Below, piece by piece: positions 45,609-56,084 of a DNA stretch of 64,000 bases. The translations under genes and the position numbers were made by a program. The notes under the pieces are model-generated. The model did no database searches. It was not told where the DNA came from and saw only the letters and a list, made by a program, of their open reading frames with translations. Location: positions 7,884,251 through 7,948,250 of the forward strand of contig OU964931.1 of assembly GCA_918807975.1 (NCBI GenBank). The letters are read 5' to 3'. Every line of letters begins with the position of its first letter. Position 1 is the first letter of the stretch. Source of the DNA: Aplidium turbinatum. Taxonomy: Eukaryota; Chordata; Ascidiacea; Aplousobranchia; Polyclinidae.

Positions 45609-46191
45609 TGAGAACCGTCTTGCCTCTCCATCCCCGAGATCCTAGAATGTTGCAAGAGGGTGTTCCTCAAATCAGGGTCTGTTCAAAAGTGGGACGTAGA
45701 AGCATAAGGTTTTGGGCGTCGTTAACCACCCATGAAAATCATGAATTTATTGAAAAAAAAAGTTAAGTTGTTATAAACTTCAGCTTTTTCTTTCTGCACA
45801 TAATGAAAGGAAACATTTAAAACTTGGAAAAATTCGGAGCGGAAAGTTTCACCTTTAACGTTTCACCTTTAAAAGTTTCAAAGTTTTAAAGTTTCACCTT
45901 TAAAGTTATTAAAATGTGTCTTGTGCATTGAACATCGCGGTGATTTTCGATTGACTTACTTTTCGAACAAAAATCAATAGTTGACATTTACTTTCATAAT
46001 AAAAGTTCTCACAAAAGACTCTTGCTTGAGAGTTGAAAGTGTGAATAAGATATTGTGAACAATCCCAATTCGCTACCCGAAACTGCTTTCCCAACAAAAA
46101 ACTCAAAATTCAATTTCCAACAACTTTACAAAGTTTATTGTAGTCAGCGTAGCTTGTAAATTAAATTCAATCTTTTTTTTCGGTTTTTCAG
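45609..46191. other. Upstream of receptor locus
   Basis: AT-rich sequence between the large element and the first exon candidate. A pyrimidine tract (TCTTTTTTTTCGGTTTTTCAG) ends it. A short tandem AAAGTTTCACCTTTAA array is at 45840-45905. Confidence 0.45.
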
Positions 46192-46284
46192 CTAGAAGAA
46201 GAAAGTGCTCAGGCTACTTTAAAATTTCTGTTTTTGAAAACAGAAGTTTTGGTCATAGCGGAATCCATTCGTACACCAAAAGAG
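46192..46284 (+). CDS. Possible internal exon upstream of receptor
   Basis: A 93-bp open segment bounded by TTTTTCAG and GAG|GTATAG encodes 31 residues (LEEESAQATLKFLFLKTEVL, then VIAESIRTPKE). Splicing to the next acceptor (TTTTCAG at 46513-46519) would add NNVYD and a stop at 46535-46537, 21 bases before the receptor ATG. It could be the end of a separate upstream gene or a chance splice pattern. I do not recognise the protein; no earlier exon was found. Confidence 0.35.
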
Positions 46285-46558
46285 GTATAGTTGTTTGGGA
46301 AATTTTAACCTTTTAACGACGATTTTACTTATTATTGTAAATATAACAAGCAATGGGTTTTACTCCAATAGAAAATATCGTGTTGAAATGTCACATAGCA
46401 TTGGCGAGTGAGTAACCGACTAACTTTTTGCAAATTACACATTTAGAAATTTAGCATTATATTTTGTGTGACCTGGAGTAAATATAAACTGAACTCAATC
46501 AATCACTATTAATTTTCAGAACAACGTCTACGATTGATGCTCTCAGTGTCTGAAGGTC

Positions 46559-47563
46559 ATGCAAAATGCAACACAGACATATGAATCGGAAGCTCACCTT
46601 TCAGGAGAATGGATCGCAATTGAGACTGCTTCAGTTTGTTTTTCACTAATTTCACTTTTCTTCTTCATTTCGTCTGTCATTTATGAGGTTAAACGAAACC
46701 GCAAGTGTTTTTGTGGACATTCAAACAACATCTCTGGATATTGGACCAAACGGCTGCTTTCGATTTCAATACCCGTAGGACATACGTTTGTTTTTATTGG
46801 ACTTTTCACGATTCAGCTTCCCATGCTTGCTAATCTTGAAAACATAATGAACGTTTGTAATATTTATGGCATCATTGAGACTTGGTGTCACAATCTTGGT
46901 TTGGCTGTCGGATTTTTAATGCTGTGGCTCAGAATAAGACTTTTCTACTCAAGTGATATAATGAAAACTCTGCTTACAAAATGTGACCGAACTGTTTCAG
47001 CTGTGATTTTGGCGATCTGCTTAGTGGGAGCACTACAACTTGGAATTGCATTTAGCTTTGGGAACAGAGTTGGGTCTGCAAGAAACGGAATTTGCGTGTA
47101 TTATCGCATTGGAAAGGCAACTCTCCCAAGCACTATATTGATGGCGACATCAAGTTCTTTTTGTGTGATTACATTAGCCTTTCTTCTTATTTATCCTTTG
47201 AAAAGAAATTACCGTCGTTTAAGTTTGCAAACAATAGGACAAATCCAAATAGTGTCGCGACGAATCGTCATTTCTACTGTGCTCTGTGTTGTAATTTATG
47301 TGATCACGCCAGTAATTGCAAAGCTGCTGTACACGCAAAACATCATCGTACCAAATTTGGTTTACAACATCATGCTCTTTATGAATGTGCTTCTTGTGAC
47401 GGTTTCTTTTGTTGATTGGAAAATCCGATTTTTTCCTTTCTTGAAAAAACCTATTAGCAGAAGAATACAAACTTCATCTGCAAGTACAAGACAGACATTA
47501 ACCCGGTCTTGTGTTTGCACGATATCTGAAGGAACACATAAACGAGAAATGTCACGCGTATAA
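46559..47563 (+). CDS. Seven-transmembrane receptor, family unassigned
   Basis: Single open frame of 334 residues with an in-frame stop (TGA at 46535) upstream, so ATG 46559 is a sound start. Hydrophobic helices lie at about 19-45, 65-88, 100-128, 143-166, 188-212, 231-256 and 264-290, with a short N-terminal tail bearing an N-glycosylation site (NAT) and a basic, Ser/Thr-rich C-tail from about 297. A WCHNLG start to helix 3 and an LRIRLF end suggest a GPCR-like fold, though no DRY or NPxxY motif is obvious. Likely a plasma-membrane receptor, possibly lineage-specific; ligand unknown. A splice acceptor at 46519 implies a 5' leader exon or trans-splicing. Confidence 0.75.
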   Translation: MQNATQTYESEAHLSGEWIAIETASVCFSLISLFFFISSVIYEVKRNRKCFCGHSNNISGYWTKRLLSISIPVGHTFVFIGLFTIQLPMLANLENIMNVCNIYGIIETWCHNLGLAVGFLMLWLRIRLFYSSDIMKTLLTKCDRTVSAVILAICLVGALQLGIAFSFGNRVGSARNGICVYYRIGKATLPSTILMATSSSFCVITLAFLLIYPLKRNYRRLSLQTIGQIQIVSRRIVISTVLCVVIYVITPVIAKLLYTQNIIVPNLVYNIMLFMNVLLVTVSFVDWKIRFFPFLKKPISRRIQTSSASTRQTLTRSCVCTISEGTHKREMSRV

Positions 47564-47719
47564 GTTCAAGTTTTCAATAATTTATCTGTTATTGTGTTTT
47601 TTCAATACGTGTCGTAGCCTATAGGCCTATATGTTTTTCATATCACCACAATGACTTTTTGTAAGTAAGCTACGCCATTTTTACGTTATAAAATTTCTAA
47701 CATGCTACACATTATATGA

Positions 47720-48156
47720 CAGTGGTTTTCAATCGGGGTCCGTGGACCCCAAAGGGTCTGCAAAGCGATTTCAGGGGGTCCATAAAATTAATTTAGTTGG
47801 GAATTTAAAAATTGGTTGTGCTTTATTTGTGTATTACCGTGATTCTCAAACTGTACGTAGCAGCGCACTGGTGCGTCGTTTGAAATTTTAAAGAACATCA
47901 CACAAAGCTTTGGTTTTCTGACTAAAAGTATTAATCAAATACTGTAAATGAGCTAATTTTTTAATAAGGCTATGTTGGCTATGTTAAACTTATTCTTTTG
48001 AGACAGTGGATTGTTGATCAATGCTTAACTTAGGCTGATGAATAACGTTTGTATTTCTGCTTCGAGACTTGTGAAACATTTGATTCTATTAGGGGTCAGC
48101 GACCGCTTCGAGGCACCAAAAGGGGTCCGCTAAGACAAAAATCTTCAGAATAACTG
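47720..48156. mobile_element. hAT MITE related to 12771-14758
   Basis: Starts CAGTGGTTTTCAATC with GGGGTCCGTGGACCCC next to it; the far end has decayed (ATCTTCAGAATAACTG). Flanks TTATATGA (47712-47719) and CTATATGA (48157-48164) agree at seven of eight bases. Non-coding. It lies about 150 bp downstream of the receptor stop. Confidence 0.8.
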
Positions 48157-48264
48157 CTATATGATGTAATGAAATATTTTGTTTGTGCAATGTATTTTTT
48201 TTAGTGTTTGATTGTCCAACCTTTGTGGCACTTGGCAAGTCAATATGTTTCACTTATCATCGAT

Positions 48265-50695
48265 GGTCAACAAAAAATAAAAAAAATTTCTTGCATGGGC
48301 TTTGAGAACTGATTTAGGGTAATTTTGGGGTGCTGAATCCGAATCTGAGCTCAGATTTCCTCCATCACATCACGCTTGTTTTTTTGCAATCTACAATTCT
48401 ACATGTTGTATATTAATGAATTACATAAAAGTTGCTCATTCCGGCAATTGCCGAAGTAAATGTCGAAGTAATCAAACAAAGTGTGAATTACATCGGCAAA
48501 ACAGTGCCGACGTAAATTTTGAACACGTGCGACTGCGGACTACCGAAACCCACTTAGCAAATCAGTCTGTAGACATTGAATCAATGTACAAAAATGACTA
48601 ATTGCTGTCTGAGTCTTCACTCCATTGATATTTGAAACTTTTTTCTCCACTCGCATTGGTTCGTTTTCTACATCTACTTGGGAACCAGTGCGTTCCTACA
48701 CACAACTGCAAATATGTTTCAGGGCCTTGTTTGCGTTGTTTTCACCTGAGTCAACGCAAAAACACGATATCAATTAAAGGATTTTTAAAAGCACGAATTC
48801 CCCACAGTGATGAAATACCGTACCCATTTTCACCGATCTTCCAGACTCTGATGAGCATGAGTTGACTTCTTTCACGCCTTCATCCAGTTTTTATGGAGAA
48901 GAAGAGGATATAGCACATGAGGCATGGGATGCTGATCGAATTTCTCTGCATAGCCATCCAGAATTAAACGATCTTATCCGAGATTTAAACTTGCCAAAGC
49001 AATCTGATGAACTGCTGGCTTCCAGGCTACAGGAGAAACATCTTCTCAAAACCGGTAAAAGCGTTTCATTTTATCGGGACAGAGAGGCCAAATTGAAAAA
49101 GTACTTCCACTCGGACGGTCAACTTGTTCACTGCACAGGTGTTGAGGGGCTTCTTCTTTCTATGGGTTTACCTGCATATCATTCAAGTTGTAGTATTACT
49201 ATCTGAGTTATTGAATAGAGCTAAACACTACACAAGTGACTGGAGACTTTTCATTGATAGCTCAAAAAGAAGCCTAAAATGTGTCTTGCTCCATAATGGG
49301 AAGAAGTATGGATCCATACCTATAGGACATTCTGTCTCCCTGAAGGAGAACTACGCAAACATCAAGGTTGTGCTAAAAAGATTAAAATACTGCAATCACC
49401 AGTGGTTGATCTACGTGGATCTTAAAATGGTGAATTTCTTATTGGGACAACAAGGAGGTCACACAAAGTATCCTTGCTTTTTATGCTATTGGGATAGGAG
49501 AGCCAACGAAGAAAATTGGGTAAGAAAAGAATGGCCACCAAGAAATACGATGACACCTGGAGATAAGAATATCATAAACAACCCGCTGGTTGATCGAGAA
49601 AAGATCACTCTACCACCATTGTACATCAAACTTGGACTAACGAAGCAGTTTGTCAAAGCACTTGATCGTTCTGGGGACTGTTTTGGCTACATATGCTCAA
49701 AGTTTCCAGGCCTTAGCTATGAGAAGAAAAAAGCAGGAATATTTGATGGGCCTCAGATTAGAACGTTGCTCAAGGACCAGCACTTCGTGACTACCATGGC
49801 CACCATCGAGGCTCGGTCTTGGAATGCATTTTCTAATGTGGTTCATAACTTCCTTGGGAATAAGAAAGCTGACAATTACAGAGAGATGGTGCAGGTGCTT
49901 CTCATCAGCCTGCACGAAGTTGGGAGTACTTGAGCATTAAAGTTCACTACTTGCACAGCCACCTAAGCGAGTTTCCAGAGAACCTTGGCGAAGTAAGTGA
50001 GGAGCAGGGCGAGCGTTTCCATCAGGACATCAAAGTGATGGAAGAACGTTACCAAGGTCGATGGAACTGCAACATGATGGCAGATTACTGCTGGGGTTTG
50101 ATGAGAGATGTCCGTGATGCAGTTCATAAAAGATCAGCTACAAAAAGAAAAGTTTTGATGTCTTAACGTGACTGCGTTTGTTTGTACAAAGATATGCTTT
50201 GGATTTTTACAGCAGTATGCAAATGGTTTTTAGGTGACAGCATTATCTGTTCTTGCATATGTTTAGATTAAATCTGCAAATTAAATTATGTGAGAAAGAC
50301 AAATAACTAAGAAAAAATCAGCTTTTCGGTGGTGCCTTACCTGTGATGAGCACAATGCTTCAAATTGTACGTTTTCAAATATATTTCATTTATTTAGTGT
50401 TTGTATACTGCAGTCAATAATGATCAAAAAGGGTGCAATCACAAATTTAGTTTTGGAAAAGCATTCTCAAGGGAACAGCTGCCTACCATTGCAAACATTA
50501 TTCCATTTCGGCTACGGGTGCTTAAAAGCAACATAAATTTCATAACTTAAATCGGTAAAAATATCAATTTAAAAAAGTTTTCATATCTCAAAAACGTAAT
50601 GTGATGAGCAAAAACTAACACCAGATTCGAATTCAGCGCCCCCACATTACCCTAAATCCATTGAAAAACTCCATGCAAGAAAAGTTTTGTTGACC
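48265..50695 (+). mobile_element. TIR transposon carrying a widespread uncharacterised protein
   Basis: Both ends share an inverted block: GGTCAACAAAA ... TTCTTGCATGG ... TTTAGGGTAAT and GCTGAATCCGAAT on the left (48265-48348) and its complement on the right (about 50615-50695). The 2.4-kb interior holds one gene (48862-50166) in the orientation of the element. I could not find a clear target-site duplication. This places a protein family usually listed as uncharacterised between transposon ends. Confidence 0.7.
48862..50166 (+). pseudogene. Transposon protein with ERFHQDI signature
   Basis: Three overlapping forward frames give one protein of about 430 residues: an N-terminal YHSS-type region, FIDSSKRSLKCVLLHNGKKY, PIGHSVSLKENYANIKVVLK, IYVDLKMVNFLLG, QGGHTKYPCFLCYWDRR, NPLVDREKITLPPLYIKLGL, FDGPQIRTLL, then KVHYLHSHLSEFPENLGEVS and EQGERFHQDIKVMEERYQG. 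This family is abundant in invertebrate genomes. D, D and E residues in FIDSSK, VDLKM and GERFHQ could form an RNase H-like catalytic triad; that is my inference. Two frame changes show this copy is inactive. No ATG is found at the frame openings. Confidence 0.75.
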
Positions 50696-51067
50696 AGTGT
50701 TTCAAACTAATAGTATTTTTGTCAAGATTATAAAGTCGAGTTGTCAATTGTCAAGAGGGACACATAGCTTCGATTTAGCAAAAGTTCCCCAGAAAAAAAA
50801 TAAACATTTCAAAAGCTAAGGTCCGAAAGAGAAGCTAAATTTGTCTGGAGACGGTCTAGAAAAGGAGTAGCCTATCCAATTGGTTTCAAGAAGGGCCAGA
50901 CTTTATAATGCAGAAGTCCCCGAAAGCCAACAATTCTTCATTATTTTATTTTGCACAATAAAAAATGCTTATTTACATTGTGTTATTTAGCTAATGTTGT
51001 AATTTTTGTAGAAAAAAAAAAAAAAAAAAAAAAACATTAAGAAAGTTTAAGCAGGGTTAACAATCAA
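50696..51067. other. No gene; poly(A) run
   Basis: AT-rich, with an A-tract of about 24 at 51011-51035 just before the hammerhead repeat. No other feature. Confidence 0.5.
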
Positions 51068-51104
51068 ATGAGCCCAGCCTCATGGGCGAAACACGTGTCT
51101 ATCG
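51068..51104 (+). ncRNA. Truncated hammerhead core (upstream unit)
   Basis: ATGA, stem II GCCC/GGGC, GAAAC, loop ACGT, GTC and TATCG match the complete ribozyme 330 bp downstream, but the 5' strand of stem I and the CTG of the core are missing. This copy cannot fold alone. Confidence 0.85.
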
Positions 51105-51388
51105 ATGTCAATTCTTGCTACAAATCGGCTGCCGAGAAACATATTGTTGATTGGATGGTCTGAATGGCTAGCGTGGAAGCTACACCGTTATGGTTGGCGA
51201 ATCGCAGCTGCTCGCTGTACTAGTGAGTGCTCAGCCTTGTGCTGATAGCCGGGAAGAACGCCCTTTCTTCACAATGTCCTCTGCCCTGGCGCCTGCTGGT
51301 TTTGTTGGCTCTTTCTTTGTTTCCACAAAGATAAGAGTTAAACTGACTGGTAAAGCGGTGGTCGAATAAATTTGTGGCAGAATACGGT

Positions 51389-51435
51389 GCGATACTGATG
51401 AGCCCAGCCTCATGGGCGAAACACGTGTCTATCGC
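51389..51435 (+). ncRNA. Type I hammerhead ribozyme
   Basis: Stem I GCGATA (51389-51394) pairs perfectly with TATCGC (51430-51435). CTGATGA at 51395-51401 is followed by stem II GCCC/GGGC (51402-51405, 51414-51417) with an 8-base loop, then GAAA (51418-51421). Stem III is C-G with loop ACGT, closed by the A-U pair, then GTC with cleavage predicted after C51429. All canonical core bases and the G10.1-C11.1 pair are present. The very short stem III is typical of hammerheads from retrozymes and Penelope-like elements, which usually act as dimers. Confidence 0.92.
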
Positions 51436-51470
51436 TGTCAATTCTTGCTACAAATCGGCTGCCGAGAAAC

Positions 51471-51753
51471 AAATCAAAAAAAATGTTTGTCACAGCGTTG
51501 GTAGCAAGCCACCTACAGTAGGCTACTTAGATAAAGGTAGTAGGCCTAGCTAGGTAGCCTAACTTTAAAATTAAACTGGTAGCCTACCCTAATCAGCATA
51601 TGAAAAAATTGGTAGGCTAGTCCTAAATAGGCACATGCTAACAACTTTCTCTTTTTAACTATTTTGAAAACCTGTTACTTATAATTAGACCTATGCCTAC
51701 CGTAGCATAACCTACTTTACAAAAAGGATTTTGATATTTTACATGTTGGATTG
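51471..51753. other. Spacer dense in TAGGCTA/TAGCCTA
   Basis: No gene. Between 51515 and 51625 at least five copies of TAGGCTA, TAGCCTA or TAGGCCTA lie close together, the densest such cluster in the window. Confidence 0.6.
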
Positions 51754-52438
51754 CCGGTAGGCAGTGTTGGGCGCGATAACTCATTTTTCAGTTAAGCGAT
51801 AACGATAATCGATAAACGAAAAATGCCTAAAGCGATAACGATAACTCAAAAAAAAGTTAAGCGATAACGATAAATTATCGCCGATAATGTCCGATAACGA
51901 TAAATTTTTTTTCTTGATTAGCGCTGCCCCATCCCATGCAGCACGAACTTTTTTCATCAACATGACGAAAAATCGAACATAATATACTGTAAAGAGACAA
52001 AACTTTTTGTAAGTTATGCATGAATAGAATCGCAACAGCGGCAGTGGGTATCGAATCTTCAACCTCTTGATCCAGAATCAAACCACTGAGGTAACTGCCG
52101 TGCTTATAATTATACCTACAGATACCAGTTGGATGCTTTTATCAATTGAGTTACACTGCCGCTTACGTGCAGTAGGCAAAATGATTAAATCAAATGAAAA
52201 TACCATAAAAAATTCCAAACTTTGTATTTTGCTTTCTACTTAAAGGGCTGTTTACAGCAAAGTCAGCAATAATTGAAAAAAATTCCAAAAAACGTAAAAT
52301 GCTTGAAAATTTATCAGTAATCTTAAGCGCTATTGGTAGTAAAAATGTGCATACTGTGAAATCCATCAAGCTTGTCAAATTAGTCGTGTTTGTTTTAGAA
52401 CAATAACATAATTATCGTAATTTAGGCTAGCCTGCTGC

Positions 52439-52853
52439 ATGGCCACCTGGAGATGCGGCCTGATTTGTCACATTTTGCAGATTTTGATTACAGCTACTGT
52501 TAGTGCTTGACTGACATTTTTTGAGATGTTTTTACTTTTTGCGGTTTCCTAATGACATAAAACTTTTTTGTTGCCTTGGGGAAGCAGTAGCAAATGAGAA
52601 AAAGTAAATTGAAAAACGCAAAATCAGACTGTTATTGAAAATTAACAGTCTGACTAAAATCTTCGAAATCAAATTTTCTTAGTTTTTCAACATGTGAGGA
52701 TGTTAAAACCTATTGTGTCATCTGGGAAAAAGAATAAAGAAAACGTAAAAATCTAATTTTTAGAAAAATTTATTTAAACGTTCGCCCAAAGTTAGAAAAA
52801 CCTGGAAATTTCTGCAAAATGTGACAAATCAGGCCGTATCTTTAGGTGGCCAT
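52439..52853. mobile_element. Foldback MITE
   Basis: Ends ATGGCCACCT, GCGGCCTGATTTGTCACATT and the inverse at the right form about 50-bp TIRs. Copy 1 of the host hAT lacks it. The flanks share GCTGCTG-like sequence, a possible imperfect 8-9 bp duplication. Non-coding, about 415 bp. Confidence 0.8.
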
Positions 52854-53226
52854 GGCTGCTGATAATTTCAGATAATTTTTTTTGTTTTTGTTGTGAACAC
52901 TATCATTAAAGCAATGGCAGAACGCTGAGTTGTTGAGATAAGAATTACAATAAAGGCACTGTATTAGTGGGAATAAAAATATTTGATTGAGGTAGGCTAT
53001 GTCGCATAGGTAAATGAGAAAGGTTATAGGTCTACTGTATTTAGCATAATTTTACCACGCAACTCGATGCGCCTATTGTCATGCAAAAACTACTACAAAA
53101 TGCAAAAAATGTGATGTCGATCTGCATGTCAAATGCTTCAAGCAATATCACTTTCCGCAATGACTTGTTTCAGTGATGTTGTGTTACTTTGAATTGTTGC
53201 ATGCATTTCATTGCATTGCAACAATT

Positions 53227-53535
53227 CAGCCGTGGCCGAGTGGTTAGCGCGTTGGGCTCGCAGTCGAGAGCCTGCATGTTCGACTCCAGCCACCCGCACT
53301 TGCTGTTGTTTCTCTGGGCAAGAAACTTTACGATAATTGCCTCTACCTAGTGATCGATTTCGAGTAATGGGTAGTACCAAATTTAAGTCATAAGTAAAGT
53401 AGACAACCGGAAACAGACATTGCCGTCGGCTGCAGCGTGGGTCAGGTGTATGTCGGAAGGCGTACACCGATGCATAGCGCTCAAGTCCGCTTTCCCGCAA
53501 TGCAGGATAAAGATAAACAAACAAACAAACAAACA
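53227..53535 (+). mobile_element. tRNA-Ser-like SINE, copy 3
   Basis: Full-length, with the tRNA-like head, family body and a (CAAA)n tail. The host hAT's other copy lacks it, and ACAATT flanks both ends as a short target duplication. Overlapping frames (132 and 92 residues) are SINE shadows. Confidence 0.92.
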
Positions 53536-53687
53536 ATTTGCAACTCTATAAATTATTGTCAGGGCCGTCGCTGCAGAGGGGGCGTTCCCCCTCTCCTGAC
53601 AACGAACTGTGCACACATACTTCAGGCACTGAAGAAGAACTGGTTTCAATTTTAGTTTCATTAACTAGGTGGCTAGTAAAAATATTA

Positions 53688-54791
53688 GGGGAGAACCTCC
53701 ATCATTGGGACGATTCTACAATGAAACACTTGGTCTCCCACGCTTGGTTGATCAAGCGAGCACAACGTATTCGCCATGTAGTCTATAGCTTGTACCAACA
53801 GTGGGATCCTTTAATTTGCATGCATGGCTGGTTTGTTAAAGAAAGTGTGTTTTAGATACCCAAAGTAAAAAAGATAGGTCACTTGTCTTGAAGATATTTT
53901 TGTACATACTTGGCGAAGCAGGTTGAAAAAGCATGGTGGAATAGTTTATATGTCTGGCAGTTCTTAGGACAAAACGTTTTTGTCAGTGAGGTAGTCTTTA
54001 AAAAATTAGCTGATTTTTTTTGCATTTGCGGACGGCATTTTACAATGGGACAGCAGGTCTTTCCCATCAATGGGACACTGTAAATCAACTCGACTCATTC
54101 GTAAAAAGGGAAACACAGATCCTTCAATTATGAAAACTGCAGTTGAAAATGCAATATAAGCCGGAAAAAATAGACCTGTAACAAGAGAATTTGACATACC
54201 AAGACAAACATTGAAAAACTGGGTTGACAAATACAAAAGAGCCCAAGCAAATAATGATCAAGGCAATCTACAATTTCGACCTCATTATGGTGTCAAAAAG
54301 ATTTTTAATGATGAAGATGAGAAAATAATAGAAAGCTTTAATAATGCACTACAGTAAATATAATCAATAACAAAGTGTAGGCTATATCAAGTTTATAATA
54401 TGCATTTACACAAATAATAAATTGTGTCCCATTGTTGAAAATTGCCTGTCTCAATGGTGGAGCCAGATTCAACAATGGGACGTTTTCAGTAACCTTAAAA
54501 AACTGCGCGTTATTTCTAAAGCACTGAAGATAATGAAATCAAACCAAGTGTTATTTGAAAAAAAATGCATTGGCATAAGTGTTGTAAAAAAACCCGCTGC
54601 ATTTCTTTACAAAGTTAAAAAAAAATTAGCAAAACGCTAAATTTGTCCCATTGATGGAAGTTTTTTATTCGATAAAACTACCATTCTACGTTTTATAGGC
54701 AGAGAAAACTTTTTCTCAAATCGTAGCAAATTTCCTGATCAGATCACCGCTTCATTGCGTGATGGAAATGTACAGTGTTCAGGTTCTCCCC
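53688..54791 (+). mobile_element. Pogo-like element with psq-type HTH
   Basis: Ends GGGGAGAACCT and AGGTTCTCCCC inserted after a TA (53686-53687); the second flank is AA where TA would be expected. Absent from copy 1 of the host hAT. It encodes a short pogo-type helix-turn-helix segment (54129-54358) and no DDE domain. TCCCATTG/CAATGGGA words are repeated inside. Confidence 0.8.
54129..54358 (+). pseudogene. Pogo-type psq HTH fragment
   Basis: Reading forward: MKTAVENAI, a stop, then NRPVTREFDIPRQTLKNWVD, KYKRAQ and FRPHYGVKKIFNDEDEKIIE. This is the N-terminal psq/CENP-B-like DNA-binding region of pogo-family transposases. The catalytic part is missing and one stop interrupts it. Confidence 0.75.
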
Positions 54792-54988
54792 AACTTTTCA
54801 TGGTTTTCCACTTGTGTGTTGATCCGAAATAAAATTTATCGGCGATTATTGGCGATAATGAAATATTGCCTTTGGCGATAACAATAACTGAAAAAAATAA
54901 TTGAGCGATAACGTTAAGCGATAAAAATTTATCGCCGATAATTATCGCCGGTAAACTATCGCCGATAATGCCCATCACTGCCGATAGG

Positions 54989-56084
54989 CTACTTTTGTTT
55001 TAGACTACCGTACTTAAAATAAAGCACATCTTGGCAATTAATTGCTGGCTTTGCGCAATTGAAAATGTAGCCTGATGTTGAACACACCATGCCGGTATTG
55101 AATTCAACAGCCCGTAGTGACTAGTATTGGTATCTCTCACTCATTCTGCCTCTTCTCCTCAACTTTGTTTAAACTATAGAGGCGGGATTGGGTGACGCGA
55201 GACCGCTTCAAAACAAAAACCGACTATTTTGATGTTTAAGCAATCAATGGTTTATTTGTTAGAAACAATAGGGTATAGGCCTACATTTGAAATATGCAAG
55301 TTGTAGCCTATAGGCTACACACTGTAAAAGTTGCTCAAGTTTCCACACCGACAGGCAGACAACGAGGCCACCATGCGGTGTAGCCTACTGGTCAATTGCC
55401 ACCCTATAAAATGAAGATTTTGTCATTAAAACTAAAAAAAAATATAACAGATAAAAAACCGCTTACATCCACTTTTGTGATTTCGAGAAAACCACGAAAA
55501 ACGTTTATGCGCGTAAGTGGTTTTGGAAGAAAACGCAATTTTTAGCGTCGAATTTGAAGCAGAAAGACAAGGTTTTGGAAAAAAAGGAATGGATAGTAGG
55601 TACCTATGGTAATACTCTACCTAATGACACTCTAAACTCAATTTTGTAAAAGTGGTTTTGACTAAGCGGTTTTGGAAACAAGCTCTTCAAATACAACAAG
55701 AACTTCTGCTGGATGATGTGGTATCATGGAACATGGTGGCTGATGACATCTATTTTTCTCCCAACAGAATAACTGTGTCTTTCACGAGCTAAATAGGCTA
55801 GTTTGACAATAAACTAGCTCCAAGTCCGCCCAATAACTCAATTGATTTAAGCGTTCCATATTGTGTTAAAAAAAAACACGCAAGCAATGCTGGTTCAGCT
55901 GGCTATGGGGCGCATTTTAAATAGCCGAATAGACACTGCTCTCCATTTAGCGGCACCAACTAAGTTAGAAATAATTTAGAAATGTAATTATAATAATTTA
56001 TAATTTCAATAATTTATAATTTGATATAATTTAGGCTGCAGTTCAACAAGTTAATAAGCTTTGAAGTTTAAAACATCTTCAAAC
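54989..56084. other. No gene; SINE scrap
   Basis: AT-rich. 55935-55975 (CTCCATTTAGCGGCACC) matches the core of SINE family L. At about 55567-55635 a stretch (AAGGTTTTGGAAAAAAAGG) resembles 45415-45440 in the small outer element. No coding exon convinced me. Confidence 0.45.

Larger units (their letters stand above)
51068..51470 (+). mobile_element. Retrozyme-like tandem repeat (330-nt unit)
   Basis: The first 103 bases recur 330 bp downstream with one difference by eye, so the locus is one full unit plus a partial second. Both repeats carry a hammerhead core: the first is 5'-truncated, the second complete (51389-51435). The distance between the two predicted cut sites (after 51099 and after 51429) is 330 nt. 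The unit codes for nothing. AATCAA lies on both sides as a possible short target duplication. Small tandem non-coding units bounded by type I hammerheads are the definition of metazoan retrozymes; a Penelope-like end is the main alternative. Confidence 0.85.
51762..54980. mobile_element. hAT (family I), copy 2, with three insertions
   Basis: Inverse-orientation copy of 30486-32155: ends CAGTGTTGGGCGCGATAAC and GATAATGCCCATCACTG, flanked by CCGGTAGG and CCGATAGG (51754-51761, 54981-54988; seven of eight). Relative to copy 1 it gained a foldback MITE (52439-52853), a SINE (53227-53535) and a pogo-like element (53688-54791). It lacks copy 1's small SINE. Confidence 0.93.
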
